In this document: one piece after another, positions 17,594 to 29,488 of the stretch | How the letters are laid out: each line of letters begins with the position of its first letter | Numbering within the stretch: the stretch's first letter is position 1 | Source of the DNA: Gp6-AA40 sp035647075 | GTDB taxonomy: Bacteria > Acidobacteriota > Vicinamibacteria > Vicinamibacterales > UBA2999 | Direction: 5' to 3' | DNA length: 64,000 nucleotides | Assembly (NCBI GenBank): GCA_035647075.1 | Contig: DASROF010000017.1 | Location: forward strand, 18,698 to 82,697 | The notes under the pieces: model-generated | What the model saw: only the letters and a program-made list of their open reading frames with translations | Told to the model about the DNA's origin: nothing | Databases searched by the model: none | Translations under genes and position numbers: made by a program

Positions 17594-18247
17594 ATGGCTC
17601 CTGAGACCCGCCCGTTTTCCGAGTTCGCGCTGATCGATCTTCTGGATGCGTTTGCCTCGAACACCCCGGTTCCCGGTGGTGGTTCCGCGGCGGCACTCGC
17701 GGGCGCACTTGGCGTGTCGCTGCTGATCATGGTGGCGGGCCTGCCGAAGTCTCGAACGGGGGCACCCGAAGAAGCCGCCGACCTCGCTGAGGCAGCCGCG
17801 CGTCTGCGCCCCCTCCGCGACAGGCTCGTCGAGCTGATCGACGCCGACACCAACGCGTATCGTTCGGTGATGTCGGCGCTGAAGCTCCCGAAAACATCGG
17901 ACGAGGAACGGTCGCGCAGAACTGAGGCCCTGCAGTCCGCGTTGAAAGAGGCGACGGACGTACCTCTCGATGTGTTGCGAGTCTGTCAGCAGGCACTCGC
18001 CGGTGGGCTCGTCGTCGCACGGAACGGATATCGCGTCGCCGCCAGCGACATCGCAACAGCGATTGAGCTGCTGGGTGCGACGATGCGTGGCACAGCCATC
18101 AGCATCGACGGCAACCTGTCGAGCATCCGGGATGAGTCGTACACCGCGCGGGTGAAGGCCGAGCGCGAAGCGCTCGCCGCCGACAGCGCCCGCGACGCAG
18201 CGCAGGCGCTCGACGCGGTCAGTGAATCGCCGCGATCTCGTCCGTGA
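17594..18247 (+). CDS. Cyclodeaminase/cyclohydrolase family protein (FtcD C-terminal/FchA type)
   Basis: 217 residues from ATG 17594. The sequence has the helical FtcD_C pattern: LLDAFASNTPVPGGGSAAAL near residue 15, DADTNAYRSVMSALKLP near 85, and NLSSIRDESYTARV near 175. Formimidoyl-THF cyclodeaminase releases ammonia and yields methenyl-THF; FchA homologues act as methenyl-THF cyclohydrolase. Next to hutI, the histidine-degradation role is more likely. The C-terminus overlaps the convergent small membrane protein gene by 29 bases. An upstream start would include the palindromic repeat and was rejected. Confidence 0.88.
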   Translation: MAPETRPFSEFALIDLLDAFASNTPVPGGGSAAALAGALGVSLLIMVAGLPKSRTGAPEEAADLAEAAARLRPLRDRLVELIDADTNAYRSVMSALKLPKTSDEERSRRTEALQSALKEATDVPLDVLRVCQQALAGGLVVARNGYRVAASDIATAIELLGATMRGTAISIDGNLSSIRDESYTARVKAEREALAADSARDAAQALDAVSESPRSRP

Positions 18248-18551
18248 AGGAGTGATCCCGCGGGTACTTGTAGCCGGGAAACACTTCAGGCTCCGTACTG
18301 TAAGAGACTTTGACGGTGGTTCTCACGTTTTCGCGAGTGAACGAGACATTGTCCGGCGGCACCGGCAGATTCAAGTCGGCCGCCTTCTGAAGAACCGTCT
18401 CCTTCAGCTGCTCAATCGGCGTATGGGTGCCCAGCACCAGCAGCGTATGCGTCGAATCCTTCAGCTGCGAAGACCGGTATTCGTCCATCCCGACATGATA
18501 GGCACCGTTGAGGACCACCGCGATCACGACCAGCTTGAGGAGTAGCTTCAT
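18219..18551 (-). CDS. Small membrane-anchored protein next to lepB (DUF4845-like?)
   Basis: 110 residues with an N-terminal single membrane segment (KLLLKLVVIAVVLNGAYHVG) and a soluble part of about 80 residues. In Proteobacteria a DUF4845 protein of similar size and topology often follows lepB; the topology and context match, the sequence match is weak by eye. The gene begins 12 bases after lepB's stop, in the same direction, so it belongs to the lepA-lepB unit. Its 3' end overlaps the convergent cyclodeaminase gene by 29 bases. Function unknown. Confidence 0.65.
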   Translation of the reverse strand: MKLLLKLVVIAVVLNGAYHVGMDEYRSSQLKDSTHTLLVLGTHTPIEQLKETVLQKAADLNLPVPPDNVSFTRENVRTTVKVSYSTEPEVFPGYKYPRDHSFTDEIAAIH

Positions 18552-18563
18552 CGAAGACTCCGC

Positions 18564-19240
18564 TTAGTGAATCTGATGGAGGAGCCGGCTCCAGCGCACG
18601 CCAAATGATCCTCCGGAATCGCGCGCCTCGGGATCCGTAAACGAAAAATAGACGAACAGCGCCTTGCCCTTGATGTAGTCCGCCGGCATGAAGCCCCAGT
18701 AGCGGCTGTCCTCGGAGTTGTCCCGGTTGTCGCCCATCATGAAGTAGTGCCGCTCCGGGACCGTGACCGGACCATAGTCACGCTTGTCGCTGACATCGAA
18801 ACTCACGTCGCCCGGCGCGCGCTCTTCTGGCGGAAAGATGAAGTGCACGTACTTCTCTTCGAGCGGCTTGCCGTTGATATACACCTTCTTGTTGCGTACT
18901 TCGAGCGTCTCGCCCGGCAGGCCGATGACCCGTTTGATGAAGTCGCGCTCGGGATCCTGTGGATACTTGAACACGAGGATGTCGCCCCGGCGGACGGGAT
19001 CGATCGGCAGCAGCATCCGCTCCAGGCGGGTCATCGTCGGCGCAAACACGAACTTGTTGACCAGCAGATGGTCGCCGATCAGGAGATTGTTCTCCATCGA
19101 GCCCGTCGGGATCTTGAACGCCTGCACCACGAATGTTCGGACGAACAGGGCGAGGATGACGGCGATACAGATCGACTCGAAGTACTCGCGGGCGGTCGAC
19201 TTCTTGTAGCCGTTCACCACGGCGTTTTTTGCGTCAGCCA

Positions 19241-19241
<1 letters not shown>
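18564..19241 (-). CDS. lepB: Signal peptidase I
   Basis: 225 residues from ATG 19241, which overlaps the TGA of lepA (TGATG). The membrane anchor spans about residues 22-42. The catalytic serine is S48 in PTGSMENN and the general-base lysine K103 in FIKRVIGLPGE; RRGD at 84-87 and the late GDNRDNSEDSRYWG box are also present. The enzyme removes signal peptides from exported proteins on the outer face of the inner membrane. lepA-lepB is a widely conserved operon, as here. A longer reading frame inside lepA is an overlap artefact. Confidence 0.95.
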
Positions 19242-21043
<1,802 letters not shown>

Positions 21044-21092
21044 TCAGTGGGCTGACAACCGATCATAGCAGCGGGAACGACTGGCATACACG

Positions 21093-21923
21093 GTGCACTG
21101 GCTGACTGTGCGCATGGGAGCTCCTCCACTCCGGAGCGTGGGTTGCCCCGTAGTCGTCGTCCTGATGCTGGGGTGGGTGCAACCCGCCCATGCGCACTCC
21201 GTCGCATCTTCTACGGAAATGCTCGCGATTCGGGACCACAAGCAGACTCTGCACAACTACGGGAGCCGCAATGGCGATCCCGTGATTGTTTCGAGCGGTG
21301 ATGGCGGTTGGATCCATCTCGCCCCGCATGTGGCGGAATTGCTCGCTCAGTTCGGCTATCGCGTGATCGGATTCGACACTCGTGCGTATCTGTCGTCGTT
21401 CACCTCAAACGCCGGCACGCTCCAGGAAGACGACGTCATCGACGACTACGCAACCCTGATCAAGTACGTCGCGCAGAGCAGCAAACGTCCGCCGCTCCTG
21501 ATCGGTGTCTCAGAAGGCGCAGGTCTGTCAGTGCTGGCGGCCACCGGAAAGCAGGTCAAGCCGCTCATCAGCGGCGTCATCGGCGTCGGGCTCGGTAACA
21601 TGAACGAGTTGGGCTGGCGCTGGGAAGACTCGACGATCTACATCACACATCAACTGCCGCACGAGCCGCTGTTCAGTGTGCTCTCATTGATCGATCGTCT
21701 TGATCCACTGCCGCTTGCGCTGATTCATTCGGTGCACGACGAGTACGCCCCCGCCGCGGACGCGGACCGCATGGTCCATGCCGCCACCGGACCAGCGAAG
21801 CTCTGGGTCGTCAACGCCTCCAATCACCGCTTCTCGGGGAACACGGCTGAATTCGACCGCCGTCTCATCGAAGCCATCGAGTGGGTGCACGCACAGCACG
21901 AGGCCGTGAGCCTTCACCGTTAG
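21093..21923 (+). CDS. VirJ/AcvB-like periplasmic alpha/beta-hydrolase
   Basis: 276 residues from GTG 21093 (GTG 21108 and ATG 21114 also possible). A signal sequence ends at PAHAHS. The hydrolase has SGDGGW near residue 68, a VirJ-family hallmark, a nucleophile elbow GVSEGAG near 138, and HSVHDEY and NASNHRF for the acid and histidine. VirJ/AcvB of Agrobacterium hydrolyses lysyl-phosphatidylglycerol made by LpiA (MprF), and here mprF lies immediately downstream, convergent. A periplasmic lipid-remodelling role is therefore a good inference. Confidence 0.8.
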   Translation: MHWLTVRMGAPPLRSVGCPVVVVLMLGWVQPAHAHSVASSTEMLAIRDHKQTLHNYGSRNGDPVIVSSGDGGWIHLAPHVAELLAQFGYRVIGFDTRAYLSSFTSNAGTLQEDDVIDDYATLIKYVAQSSKRPPLLIGVSEGAGLSVLAATGKQVKPLISGVIGVGLGNMNELGWRWEDSTIYITHQLPHEPLFSVLSLIDRLDPLPLALIHSVHDEYAPAADADRMVHAATGPAKLWVVNASNHRFSGNTAEFDRRLIEAIEWVHAQHEAVSLHR

Positions 21924-21941
21924 GTCTGACTCCGTCCTTAC

Positions 21942-22004
21942 TTGAACCTTTGACCTTCGGCGTCCTGACTTAGGCCTTCGGCCTTAGCCCTTAGCCCTGT
22001 TCTT
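21942..22004. repeat. Nine-unit 7-bp word array between virJ-like and mprF
   Basis: Nine consecutive in-phase 7-bp words run from 21942 to 22004. Examples are TTGAACC, TTTGACC and later TTCGGCC, then two copies of TTAGCCC. Seven of the nine start with TT. The array fills the convergent gap and reaches the last codon of mprF. Confidence 0.85.
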
Positions 22005-22005
22005 G

Positions 22006-24555
22006 TCATGCGGCCTTGAAGAAGATGCGCCGATAGCCTCCAGCGATCAGCGCTGAGACGTCGGCCAGCGCGCGCGGCAAGGCGAATCCCCCTGGATATG
22101 CGAGATATCGCGGTTCCCATGCGGGTGAAAACTTTTCCTTGAAGGCGCGGATGCCCTGGAAGTTGTACAGCTCGGCGCCATGCTCGTAGACGTACTTCGC
22201 GAGCACGCCCCACACCACCGGCCCGTGGACCGGCACCACGCCGGCGAGCGGCGCCATTCCCAGGTTGAACCGCGAGTACCCGCGATCGCGACCCCAGAGC
22301 ATCACGTGCGCGAACAGTCCCTCCATCGTTGAGGGAGGCGCGGATAGTCGATATCGCGCCAGATCCAGAGACAACTCATCGCCCGGTCGCCCTGCAAGCA
22401 GGTTAGTGAACGCTTCGATGCGGACATTCCGTTCGAGTACGGCAACGGGACATCGCCGCAGGTAATCCTCGTCGAAGAAGCCCAGCGAGAAGCCCTTCTC
22501 CGCGACGGCCTTGCGGGTGAGCCACTCGTCCGACACCCGGCGCAGCTCCTCCATGCGACAGTTCACTTCACTGGGATCGAGGACCCGGAACCGAAGGCCC
22601 TCCCGCTCCAATCGATGGATGCTCGTGCGCAACCCTTTGCGCATGCGTCCGTCCAGCGAGAAGTCGCTCAACGACACAACCGCTTCCTCGCCGATCTTCA
22701 CGTGCGTCAGCCCGAGCCGGCTGTAGTGCTGCAGATAATCCGGGCGGATCTCATAGGCGACCGGCACGCCGTCGTAGTCGTCCACCCGATCGACAAACGC
22801 GCGCAGCAGCCCGGGGACGTCTTCGGACGGTGCCACGGGATCGTGCAGCATCACCCAGGTGCGGCCCTGAATGGCGTACATGGCGAATCCCGTTCCCGTG
22901 GCATTCCAGATCATCGACTTGTCACCGAGGAGCGCCATGTGCGCATAGGTAAGTGGAAAGCCGCGGGCGATGCTCTGCACGTCGTAGAGCTCGTCGTCCG
23001 TCGGAACAGGCGCCGCAGGCGGCCCGGGCTTGAGCAGGTAGCGAAGTCCGAAGATCAGGACGGCGATTCCGGCGCCGACCGACGCTCGAAGAAACCGCGA
23101 CGCGTCCGATCGCATTTCGAACTGCCACCAGAGCTCCGTCGAGTACTCGATGTGTTTGTACGAGAAGGTCCCCAGAAATACCGACGCGGCCACCACGGCC
23201 ACGACCGCGGCAAACCAGGGGGCAGACCAGGGTTCGTCGAACACGGCGGCCTTGCGATCGAAGGTCCGGCGCGCCGAGACCAGCGCGCCCAGGATCACGG
23301 CCAGCAGCAGTGCCTCTTCGTAGTCGCCGCCCTTCAACAGCGACGTCACGATTCCAGCGCCAAGGGCGACGCTCGAGAGCGCCCAGGCGGCAACACTTCG
23401 CCGCGCGAGAACGCGCGAGAGCAGCAGCAACGTCACGCCGATGACGCTGGCAAGGAAATGCGAGGCCTCGAGCAGCGGGAACGGCACGGCGCGCGCCAGC
23501 CATGTGAGCCGCGCCTCGACCGAGGGCGTCGCTCCCGAGAAGAGCAGCACCGCGCCCGCGAGGAACGTGGCGCCGGCAAATCCCGACGGGCTGATCCACG
23601 ACTTCATCGCCCCAAGACGTCCGCTCAGGCGCGCCAGCACCAGGCGGTTCTGGTACGAGCTGTCGATGGCAAGGACCGTGAGCGCGGCCGCAAACGGCGC
23701 CAGGTAATACACCGCGCGATACATCAACAACACCGGCACAAGCGTGACGGCGCTGATCGATGGCGCCATCAACAGCACCATGGTCGATTCGAACACGCCC
23801 GCTCCCGCCGGGACATGACTCGCAAGGCCGGCCAGTTGCGCCGCGACGAATGCGCCCGTCATCGTCAGCAGCGATGGCCGGGGATCGGGAAGCAATTCCC
23901 ACAGAACCGCCGCGGCCAGCAGCCAATCGGCGATCGACAGGGCGAACTGTGCCGCGATCTGCGCTGGAGTCGGGACATTGAACTGCCACGGCCCGATGCT
24001 CAACGATCGGCGCCCAAGCAGTGGCAGCGCCGCGTAGGCGCCGGCGATGGCGAGAAGTGTGATGCCGAGCACCTGCGGTCCCGGTGCGGGAATCAGCGCT
24101 TGCACTGCCGGCGCGGGCGCGACGAGCAGCGCGGCGCCGCCAAGCGTCAGGAGTCCGAGCCAGAACGTACTCGAGTAGAAAACGACCAGGCGTGCAATCT
24201 GACCGGACGACAGACCCCAGCGCGAATAGAAGCGATACCGCACCGCGGCGCCGGACACGACCGCAAAGCCGACCGCATTGGAGACTGCGTAGGCGATAAA
24301 GGAGGTGAGCGCCACCGCCGCCGCGCGCGGCCGGCGGCCGATGTGATGGAAGGCGAGCTGGTCGAAACAGGTGAGGACGGCGAAGTTCAGGAAGGTGAGC
24401 AGACCAGCCGCCCAGATGCGCCCGGCGGGAATGCTGCGCACCGCGGCGTTCAGCGCCGGCCAGCTGAGGGCGTCAACCTCCCGGCGTAATACGAACAGCG
24501 CGGCGATCAGTAGGACGAGGGAGACGAGCGCCCTGATCGCCGCGCTGAGCTTCAT
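22006..24555 (-). CDS. mprF: Lysyl-phosphatidylglycerol synthase/flippase (MprF family)
   Basis: 849 residues, typical for MprF (about 840-870). The N-terminal two thirds carry about 13-14 membrane helices of the flippase and the synthase membrane region; the C-terminal third is the DUF2156 GNAT-fold aminoacyl-tRNA-dependent transferase (SDEWLTRKAVAEKGFSLGFF, HVMLWGRDRGYSRFNLGMAP). MprF adds lysine (sometimes alanine) to phosphatidylglycerol and flips it, lowering surface charge. The gene is 12 bases downstream of a small exported-protein gene in the same direction. It converges on the VirJ-like gene, a possible LPG hydrolase. Confidence 0.93.
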   Translation of the reverse strand: MKLSAAIRALVSLVLLIAALFVLRREVDALSWPALNAAVRSIPAGRIWAAGLLTFLNFAVLTCFDQLAFHHIGRRPRAAAVALTSFIAYAVSNAVGFAVVSGAAVRYRFYSRWGLSSGQIARLVVFYSSTFWLGLLTLGGAALLVAPAPAVQALIPAPGPQVLGITLLAIAGAYAALPLLGRRSLSIGPWQFNVPTPAQIAAQFALSIADWLLAAAVLWELLPDPRPSLLTMTGAFVAAQLAGLASHVPAGAGVFESTMVLLMAPSISAVTLVPVLLMYRAVYYLAPFAAALTVLAIDSSYQNRLVLARLSGRLGAMKSWISPSGFAGATFLAGAVLLFSGATPSVEARLTWLARAVPFPLLEASHFLASVIGVTLLLLSRVLARRSVAAWALSSVALGAGIVTSLLKGGDYEEALLLAVILGALVSARRTFDRKAAVFDEPWSAPWFAAVVAVVAASVFLGTFSYKHIEYSTELWWQFEMRSDASRFLRASVGAGIAVLIFGLRYLLKPGPPAAPVPTDDELYDVQSIARGFPLTYAHMALLGDKSMIWNATGTGFAMYAIQGRTWVMLHDPVAPSEDVPGLLRAFVDRVDDYDGVPVAYEIRPDYLQHYSRLGLTHVKIGEEAVVSLSDFSLDGRMRKGLRTSIHRLEREGLRFRVLDPSEVNCRMEELRRVSDEWLTRKAVAEKGFSLGFFDEDYLRRCPVAVLERNVRIEAFTNLLAGRPGDELSLDLARYRLSAPPSTMEGLFAHVMLWGRDRGYSRFNLGMAPLAGVVPVHGPVVWGVLAKYVYEHGAELYNFQGIRAFKEKFSPAWEPRYLAYPGGFALPRALADVSALIAGGYRRIFFKAA

Positions 24556-24567
24556 CAGCGGCTGCGG

Positions 24568-24981
24568 CTACTTCTTAGCCGGCTTGGACGTGGCGACCTG
24601 TTTCGGAGCGGGCTTGCCCTCGACTTGAACCGACTGCACGGTGCGCTGACCGTTCGCCTCGGAGTAGCGAACCTTGACCCGGTCGCCGGTGTGCGACGAC
24701 AGGTCAGAGGCGCTCATCGTCTTGGCGCCCATCCGAACAGCGCTGGACGACGACAGCGACAGCGTCTCCGTCCCCTTCCCCGTGTTGACAACGATTGTGT
24801 TCGCGCCGGAGTCATACTTATCGAGAGTACCCACGACCGAATGCGCCTTTGGTTTCGGGGCGGCGGTCGCCTTTGCCGCGGTCGCTTTGGTCGTCTTGGT
24901 TGCTTGTGCCGGTGCAGCGTAGGTGCTGGCTGCGACCAGAACCGCTGCCGCCGCAAGCGCGCATGTTTTGAACACTGACAT
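24568..24981 (-). CDS. Secreted small protein, SH3/OB-like domain
   Basis: 137 residues from ATG 24981, with a strong Shine-Dalgarno GGAGGAAGG just upstream. A signal peptide is followed by a low-complexity Thr/Lys/Ala region (QATKTTKATAAKATAAPK) and a beta-rich domain containing GTLDKYDSGANTIVV and SSHTGDRVKVRYSEANGQ. The pattern resembles DUF5666-like beta domains, without certainty. It is co-directional with mprF (12-base gap) and probably co-transcribed. No function can be assigned. Confidence 0.75.
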   Translation of the reverse strand: MSVFKTCALAAAAVLVAASTYAAPAQATKTTKATAAKATAAPKPKAHSVVGTLDKYDSGANTIVVNTGKGTETLSLSSSSAVRMGAKTMSASDLSSHTGDRVKVRYSEANGQRTVQSVQVEGKPAPKQVATSKPAKK

Positions 24982-25090
24982 GGATCCTTCCTCCACCTGC
25001 GCTGAGCCTGAGCTGAATGCGGGCGATGGCAGGCGTAATGGAAAGACCAAGAGGGATGCCAGCGCAGCAGCGGCGAACGGAACCGGCGAA

Positions 25091-26677
25091 ATGCACGTAA
25101 TGTCAGAGGCTTCCGGGCAAATCGTGGGCGATACCAATGCCGCTTCCACGGCGCACTCCCGCCACACTGGGGCAGGATGGCCGGCCCTTCGCTCGCTCAG
25201 ACTCAAGCTGATCCTGGCGGCGGCCTTGTGGATCGCCGTGGTGATCGGTGTCCTGACTGTCGCCGCGCTGGAGCTCGCCGAACGGCGACTTGAACAGGAT
25301 CTCCGCGAAACCGCCAGGCTCACCGCCCTCGGCGTCGCGGACGACATCGAGCTGCGCCCTGAATCGCTCAGCGATCCGGCGATGGGCCTGATCCTGCACG
25401 AGTTCCTGATCGCCGCCCCGCAGGTCCGCGATATTGCGTTGTACGCCGTGACCGACGAGGGCCTCAGCTACGCGCAGGGCACGTCCTCGGTTGCTCCGTC
25501 CACTATTGATCTGGTCGACGAAGCGGTGCGCAGCGGGCGCGCCGTGTCCGCCGACCGCCCATCACAGCTGACCGTCGTGGCCACTCCCGTCCTGCGCGAC
25601 GGTCGAACGATCGGATCGGTGCGCGTGACGGTGTCTCTCGGGCCGGTTGCGACGTTACGGAAAGATGGACGGATCTTTGCTCTCGCGATCGCGCTGGTGG
25701 CCGTCCTTGGCATCACGATTCTGATTCACCTGTTGACGCAGCGCCTGGTTCACGCGCCGCTCGCCGACGTCGTGCGCAGCGTCGCGCGGGCCAGGACTGG
25801 CGACCTGTCCGTTCGCGTGCCGGTCCTTCGCAACGACGAGATCGGGGATGTCGCCATCGGGATCAACAGCATGCTGACGGAAATCGAATCGCTGCAGACG
25901 CACCTCCGTCAACGCGTCGAGGACGCCACGCATGAACTGCGCGATCGAAACGAGCAGCTCGTTCGCTCCTACCAGAGCGTGCTCGCTCTCCGCGGCGAGC
26001 TCTCCCGGGCACGCGAGCTCGCGACCGTCGGCCAGACGATGGCGAATGTGGCGCATCAGATTGGAACGCCGCTCAACCTGGTCTCGGCGCACGTGCAATT
26101 GATGAAGCAAGAGCTGACCGAGGACCCGGGCGCCACGCGTCGACTGGCCATCGTCGCCGAACAGGTCGACAAGGTGACGGACATCGTGCGGGAGTTGCTC
26201 GACCGTGCCCGGCCGCAGAGCGTGTCCGCGGTGTTCGCCGTCACGCCGCTGCTGACCCGCCTGACCCAGAGCGTGCAGGTCTTCGCCGCGAGCAGCGCGG
26301 TACGAGTCTCGCTTCAGGCGTCAGATGAACTGCCCGCCGTCCTGGGCGATGAGACGCAACTGGAACTCGCGCTGATGAATCTCATCACCAACGCACTCGA
26401 CGCGATGCCCGAGGGCGGCGAACTGACGATCACGGCTGCGACGCACGACGGGGCGATCACGGTCGACGTGCGCGATTCCGGTGGAGGGATACCGCCAGCC
26501 ATCGCCGCGCGGATCTTCGAGCCCTGGGTGACCTCGAAGCCGGGACGCGGAACCGGCCTGGGCCTCTCGATTACCCGGGATGTCGTTCAGCGTGCCGGGG
26601 GCACCATCGAGCTGGTGTCGTCGCCCGGCCCAGGCACAACGTTCCGCGTGTCGTTACCGGTGGCGAAAACATCATGA
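25091..26677 (+). CDS. Sensor histidine kinase (NtrB-like)
   Basis: 528 residues from ATG 25091 (25100 and 24980 are alternatives, the last overlapping the opposite gene). It has a membrane helix at about 38-58, a periplasmic sensor part, a second helix near 200-220, a HAMP linker (PLADVVRSVARARTGDLSVRVP), the H-box NVAHQIGTPLNLVSAH near residue 332, and the kinase N, G1, F and G2 boxes (LMNLITNALDAMPEGG, DSGGGIPPAI, KPGRGTGLGLSI). It autophosphorylates its His and donates phosphate to the regulator encoded next, overlapping by ATGA. The signal is unknown. Confidence 0.92.
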   Translation: MHVMSEASGQIVGDTNAASTAHSRHTGAGWPALRSLRLKLILAAALWIAVVIGVLTVAALELAERRLEQDLRETARLTALGVADDIELRPESLSDPAMGLILHEFLIAAPQVRDIALYAVTDEGLSYAQGTSSVAPSTIDLVDEAVRSGRAVSADRPSQLTVVATPVLRDGRTIGSVRVTVSLGPVATLRKDGRIFALAIALVAVLGITILIHLLTQRLVHAPLADVVRSVARARTGDLSVRVPVLRNDEIGDVAIGINSMLTEIESLQTHLRQRVEDATHELRDRNEQLVRSYQSVLALRGELSRARELATVGQTMANVAHQIGTPLNLVSAHVQLMKQELTEDPGATRRLAIVAEQVDKVTDIVRELLDRARPQSVSAVFAVTPLLTRLTQSVQVFAASSAVRVSLQASDELPAVLGDETQLELALMNLITNALDAMPEGGELTITAATHDGAITVDVRDSGGGIPPAIAARIFEPWVTSKPGRGTGLGLSITRDVVQRAGGTIELVSSPGPGTTFRVSLPVAKTS

Positions 26678-28038
26678 GCCTGACCAAGCAGATCCTCATC
26701 GTCGATGACGACCGCGAGACGTGCCGGCTGATCTCCGAGCTGGTTGGCGCACCGGACCGAACGATCGCAGAAGCCGTGTCGGCGCGTGAGGCGCTGAACC
26801 AGATCCGACAGCAGCCGTTCGATCTCGTCATCTCCGACATCAACCTCAATGCCGCGGAGTCCGGCCTCGACATCCTGAAAGAGATGAAGGCCACCCATTC
26901 GGCCGGACAGGTGGTGCTGATCAGCGCGTTCGGCACGCTGGAGACGGCGGTGGCCGCCGTCCGCTCGGGAGCATTCGACTACATCAGCAAGCCGTTCAAC
27001 GTGGCTGAGGTGAAGGCAACCGTTGAGCGCGCGCTCGCGAAAGGCGCGGAGTCGCCGTTGCCGCTGCACGACGGGGATGAAGTGCCAGCCGGCATGGTCG
27101 GGCGCTCCGCCGGCATGCTCGCCGTCTACAAGCAGATTGCCTATGCCGCCGATTCGTGGGCGCCCGTGCTGGTGACCGGTGAGAGCGGTACCGGCAAGGA
27201 ACTGGTGGCGCGGGCCATCCATCGGCACAGCCGGCGCGCCAGTCGCCCGTTCGTCGCCGTGAATTGCGGCGCGCTGGCGGAGACGCTGCTGGAGTCAGAG
27301 CTGTTTGGCCACGTTCGCGGGTCGTTCACCGGCGCGGTGACGGATCACAAGGGCGTCTTCGAGCAGGCCCACGGCGGAACGGTATTCCTCGACGAGATTG
27401 GCGACACGACGCCAGCGCTGCAGGTGAAGCTGCTCAGGGTGTTGCAGGAGCACGAAGTACGGCCGGTTGGTTCGACGCGGGCGGTTTCAGTCGATGCACG
27501 TGTCGTGGCGGCGACAAATGTCGATCTCGAGCGCGCGGTCACCGAGCATCGTTTCCGCCACGACCTCTACTACCGTCTGAGCGTCGTGGTGATCTCACTG
27601 CCACCGCTTCGCGATCGCCGCGGCGACATCCCGCTGCTCATCCAGCAATTCCTGCACGCGTCTTCGGCGCGTCGCGGCCGGACGGTGGCGATGACAGCCG
27701 GCGCCATCGAGGCACTGACGCGCTACGACTGGCCGGGCAATGTTCGCGAGCTGGAAAACACCATCGAGCGACTCGTCGTCTTCAGCCGCGGCGACATCGA
27801 TGTCGGCGATCTGCCGCCGATGATCACCGCCGCGCGGCCGCTCGAAGAGCGCGTGTTCGAGGGATTGCCGACGCTCGACGAGCTGGAGCGCCGCTATCTG
27901 ATTCACGTGCTGGACGCCGTCGGCGGCAATCGCACGCGCGCAGCTGAGGCGCTCGGTATCGATCGCCGGACGCTCTACCGGATGGCCGAGCGCTTCAGCA
28001 TCGATTTGAATGATGACGGCGCCAGCAAACCCAGCTGA
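26674..28038 (+). CDS. Sigma-54-dependent response regulator (NtrC family)
   Basis: 454 residues. An N-terminal receiver (ILIVDDDRETCRL, phospho-Asp in VISDINLN, conserved Lys in YISKPFN) precedes a sigma-54 AAA+ domain: Walker A GESGTGKELVARAI near 169, the L1 loop GSFTGA near 210 (usual form GAFTGA), Walker B GGTVFLDEIGD, then a Fis-type HTH (GGNRTRAAEALGIDRRTLYR). It activates sigma-54 promoters after phosphorylation by the kinase encoded upstream (ATGA overlap). The usual Ala in the L1 loop is a Ser; such variants exist. Confidence 0.95.
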   Translation: MSLTKQILIVDDDRETCRLISELVGAPDRTIAEAVSAREALNQIRQQPFDLVISDINLNAAESGLDILKEMKATHSAGQVVLISAFGTLETAVAAVRSGAFDYISKPFNVAEVKATVERALAKGAESPLPLHDGDEVPAGMVGRSAGMLAVYKQIAYAADSWAPVLVTGESGTGKELVARAIHRHSRRASRPFVAVNCGALAETLLESELFGHVRGSFTGAVTDHKGVFEQAHGGTVFLDEIGDTTPALQVKLLRVLQEHEVRPVGSTRAVSVDARVVAATNVDLERAVTEHRFRHDLYYRLSVVVISLPPLRDRRGDIPLLIQQFLHASSARRGRTVAMTAGAIEALTRYDWPGNVRELENTIERLVVFSRGDIDVGDLPPMITAARPLEERVFEGLPTLDELERRYLIHVLDAVGGNRTRAAEALGIDRRTLYRMAERFSIDLNDDGASKPS

Positions 28039-28061
28039 TTGAGGCAGGGAGGTTACGGAGT

Positions 28062-28199
28062 AAACGGATTGACAGGAGGAACGGAGGCACGGTGACGCAC
28101 GGACATTCGGGATGTGGTGAGCTGCTCGATGCGCCGGTGGCGCGCATCGATTAGCCTCCGTGCGTCTTCGTGTCTCCGTGGCTCCTGTGAAAACCGTTT
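28062..28199. repeat. Large imperfect inverted repeat between convergent genes
   Basis: Left arm 28062-28102 and right arm 28158-28199 are complementary at about 33 of 41 positions, including the ends (AAACGG/CCGTTT), ACAGGAG/CTCCTGT and GACGCACGG/CCGTGCGTC. The loop contains its own perfect hairpin, TCGATGCGC (28126-28134) with GCGCATCGA around 7 bases. It lies between convergent stops (28038 and 28230) and could be a bidirectional terminator or a repeat element. Confidence 0.75.
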
Positions 28200-28229
28200 G
28201 CTCCGCTACGCTCGGTGACCTCTACTCAG

Positions 28230-29372
<1,143 letters not shown>

Positions 29373-29462
29373 GTGCCGATCCTAAATCAGAGTGCGGGGG
29401 AAGAAATCAGAAGACAGGATAGAAAGATCTCGCGATAAGCATCTGCAGACGACATGGATGGA

Positions 29463-29483
29463 TATAATCCGCCCCACAAGGAG
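29463..29483 (+). promoter_or_regulatory. -10 box and ribosome-binding site of secreted-protein gene
   Basis: TATAAT (29463-29468) is a perfect -10, with no good -35. AAGGAG (29478-29483) precedes the ATG at 29489 by 5 nt. The upstream bases 29384-29430 are an A/G-rich degenerate spacer with a repeated AAATCAG word. Confidence 0.45.
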
Positions 29484-29488
29484 CACAC

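Noticed and set aside
28062..28199. Insertion sequence ends
   Set aside because: No transposase frame lies between the arms and no clear target duplication is seen at the ends.
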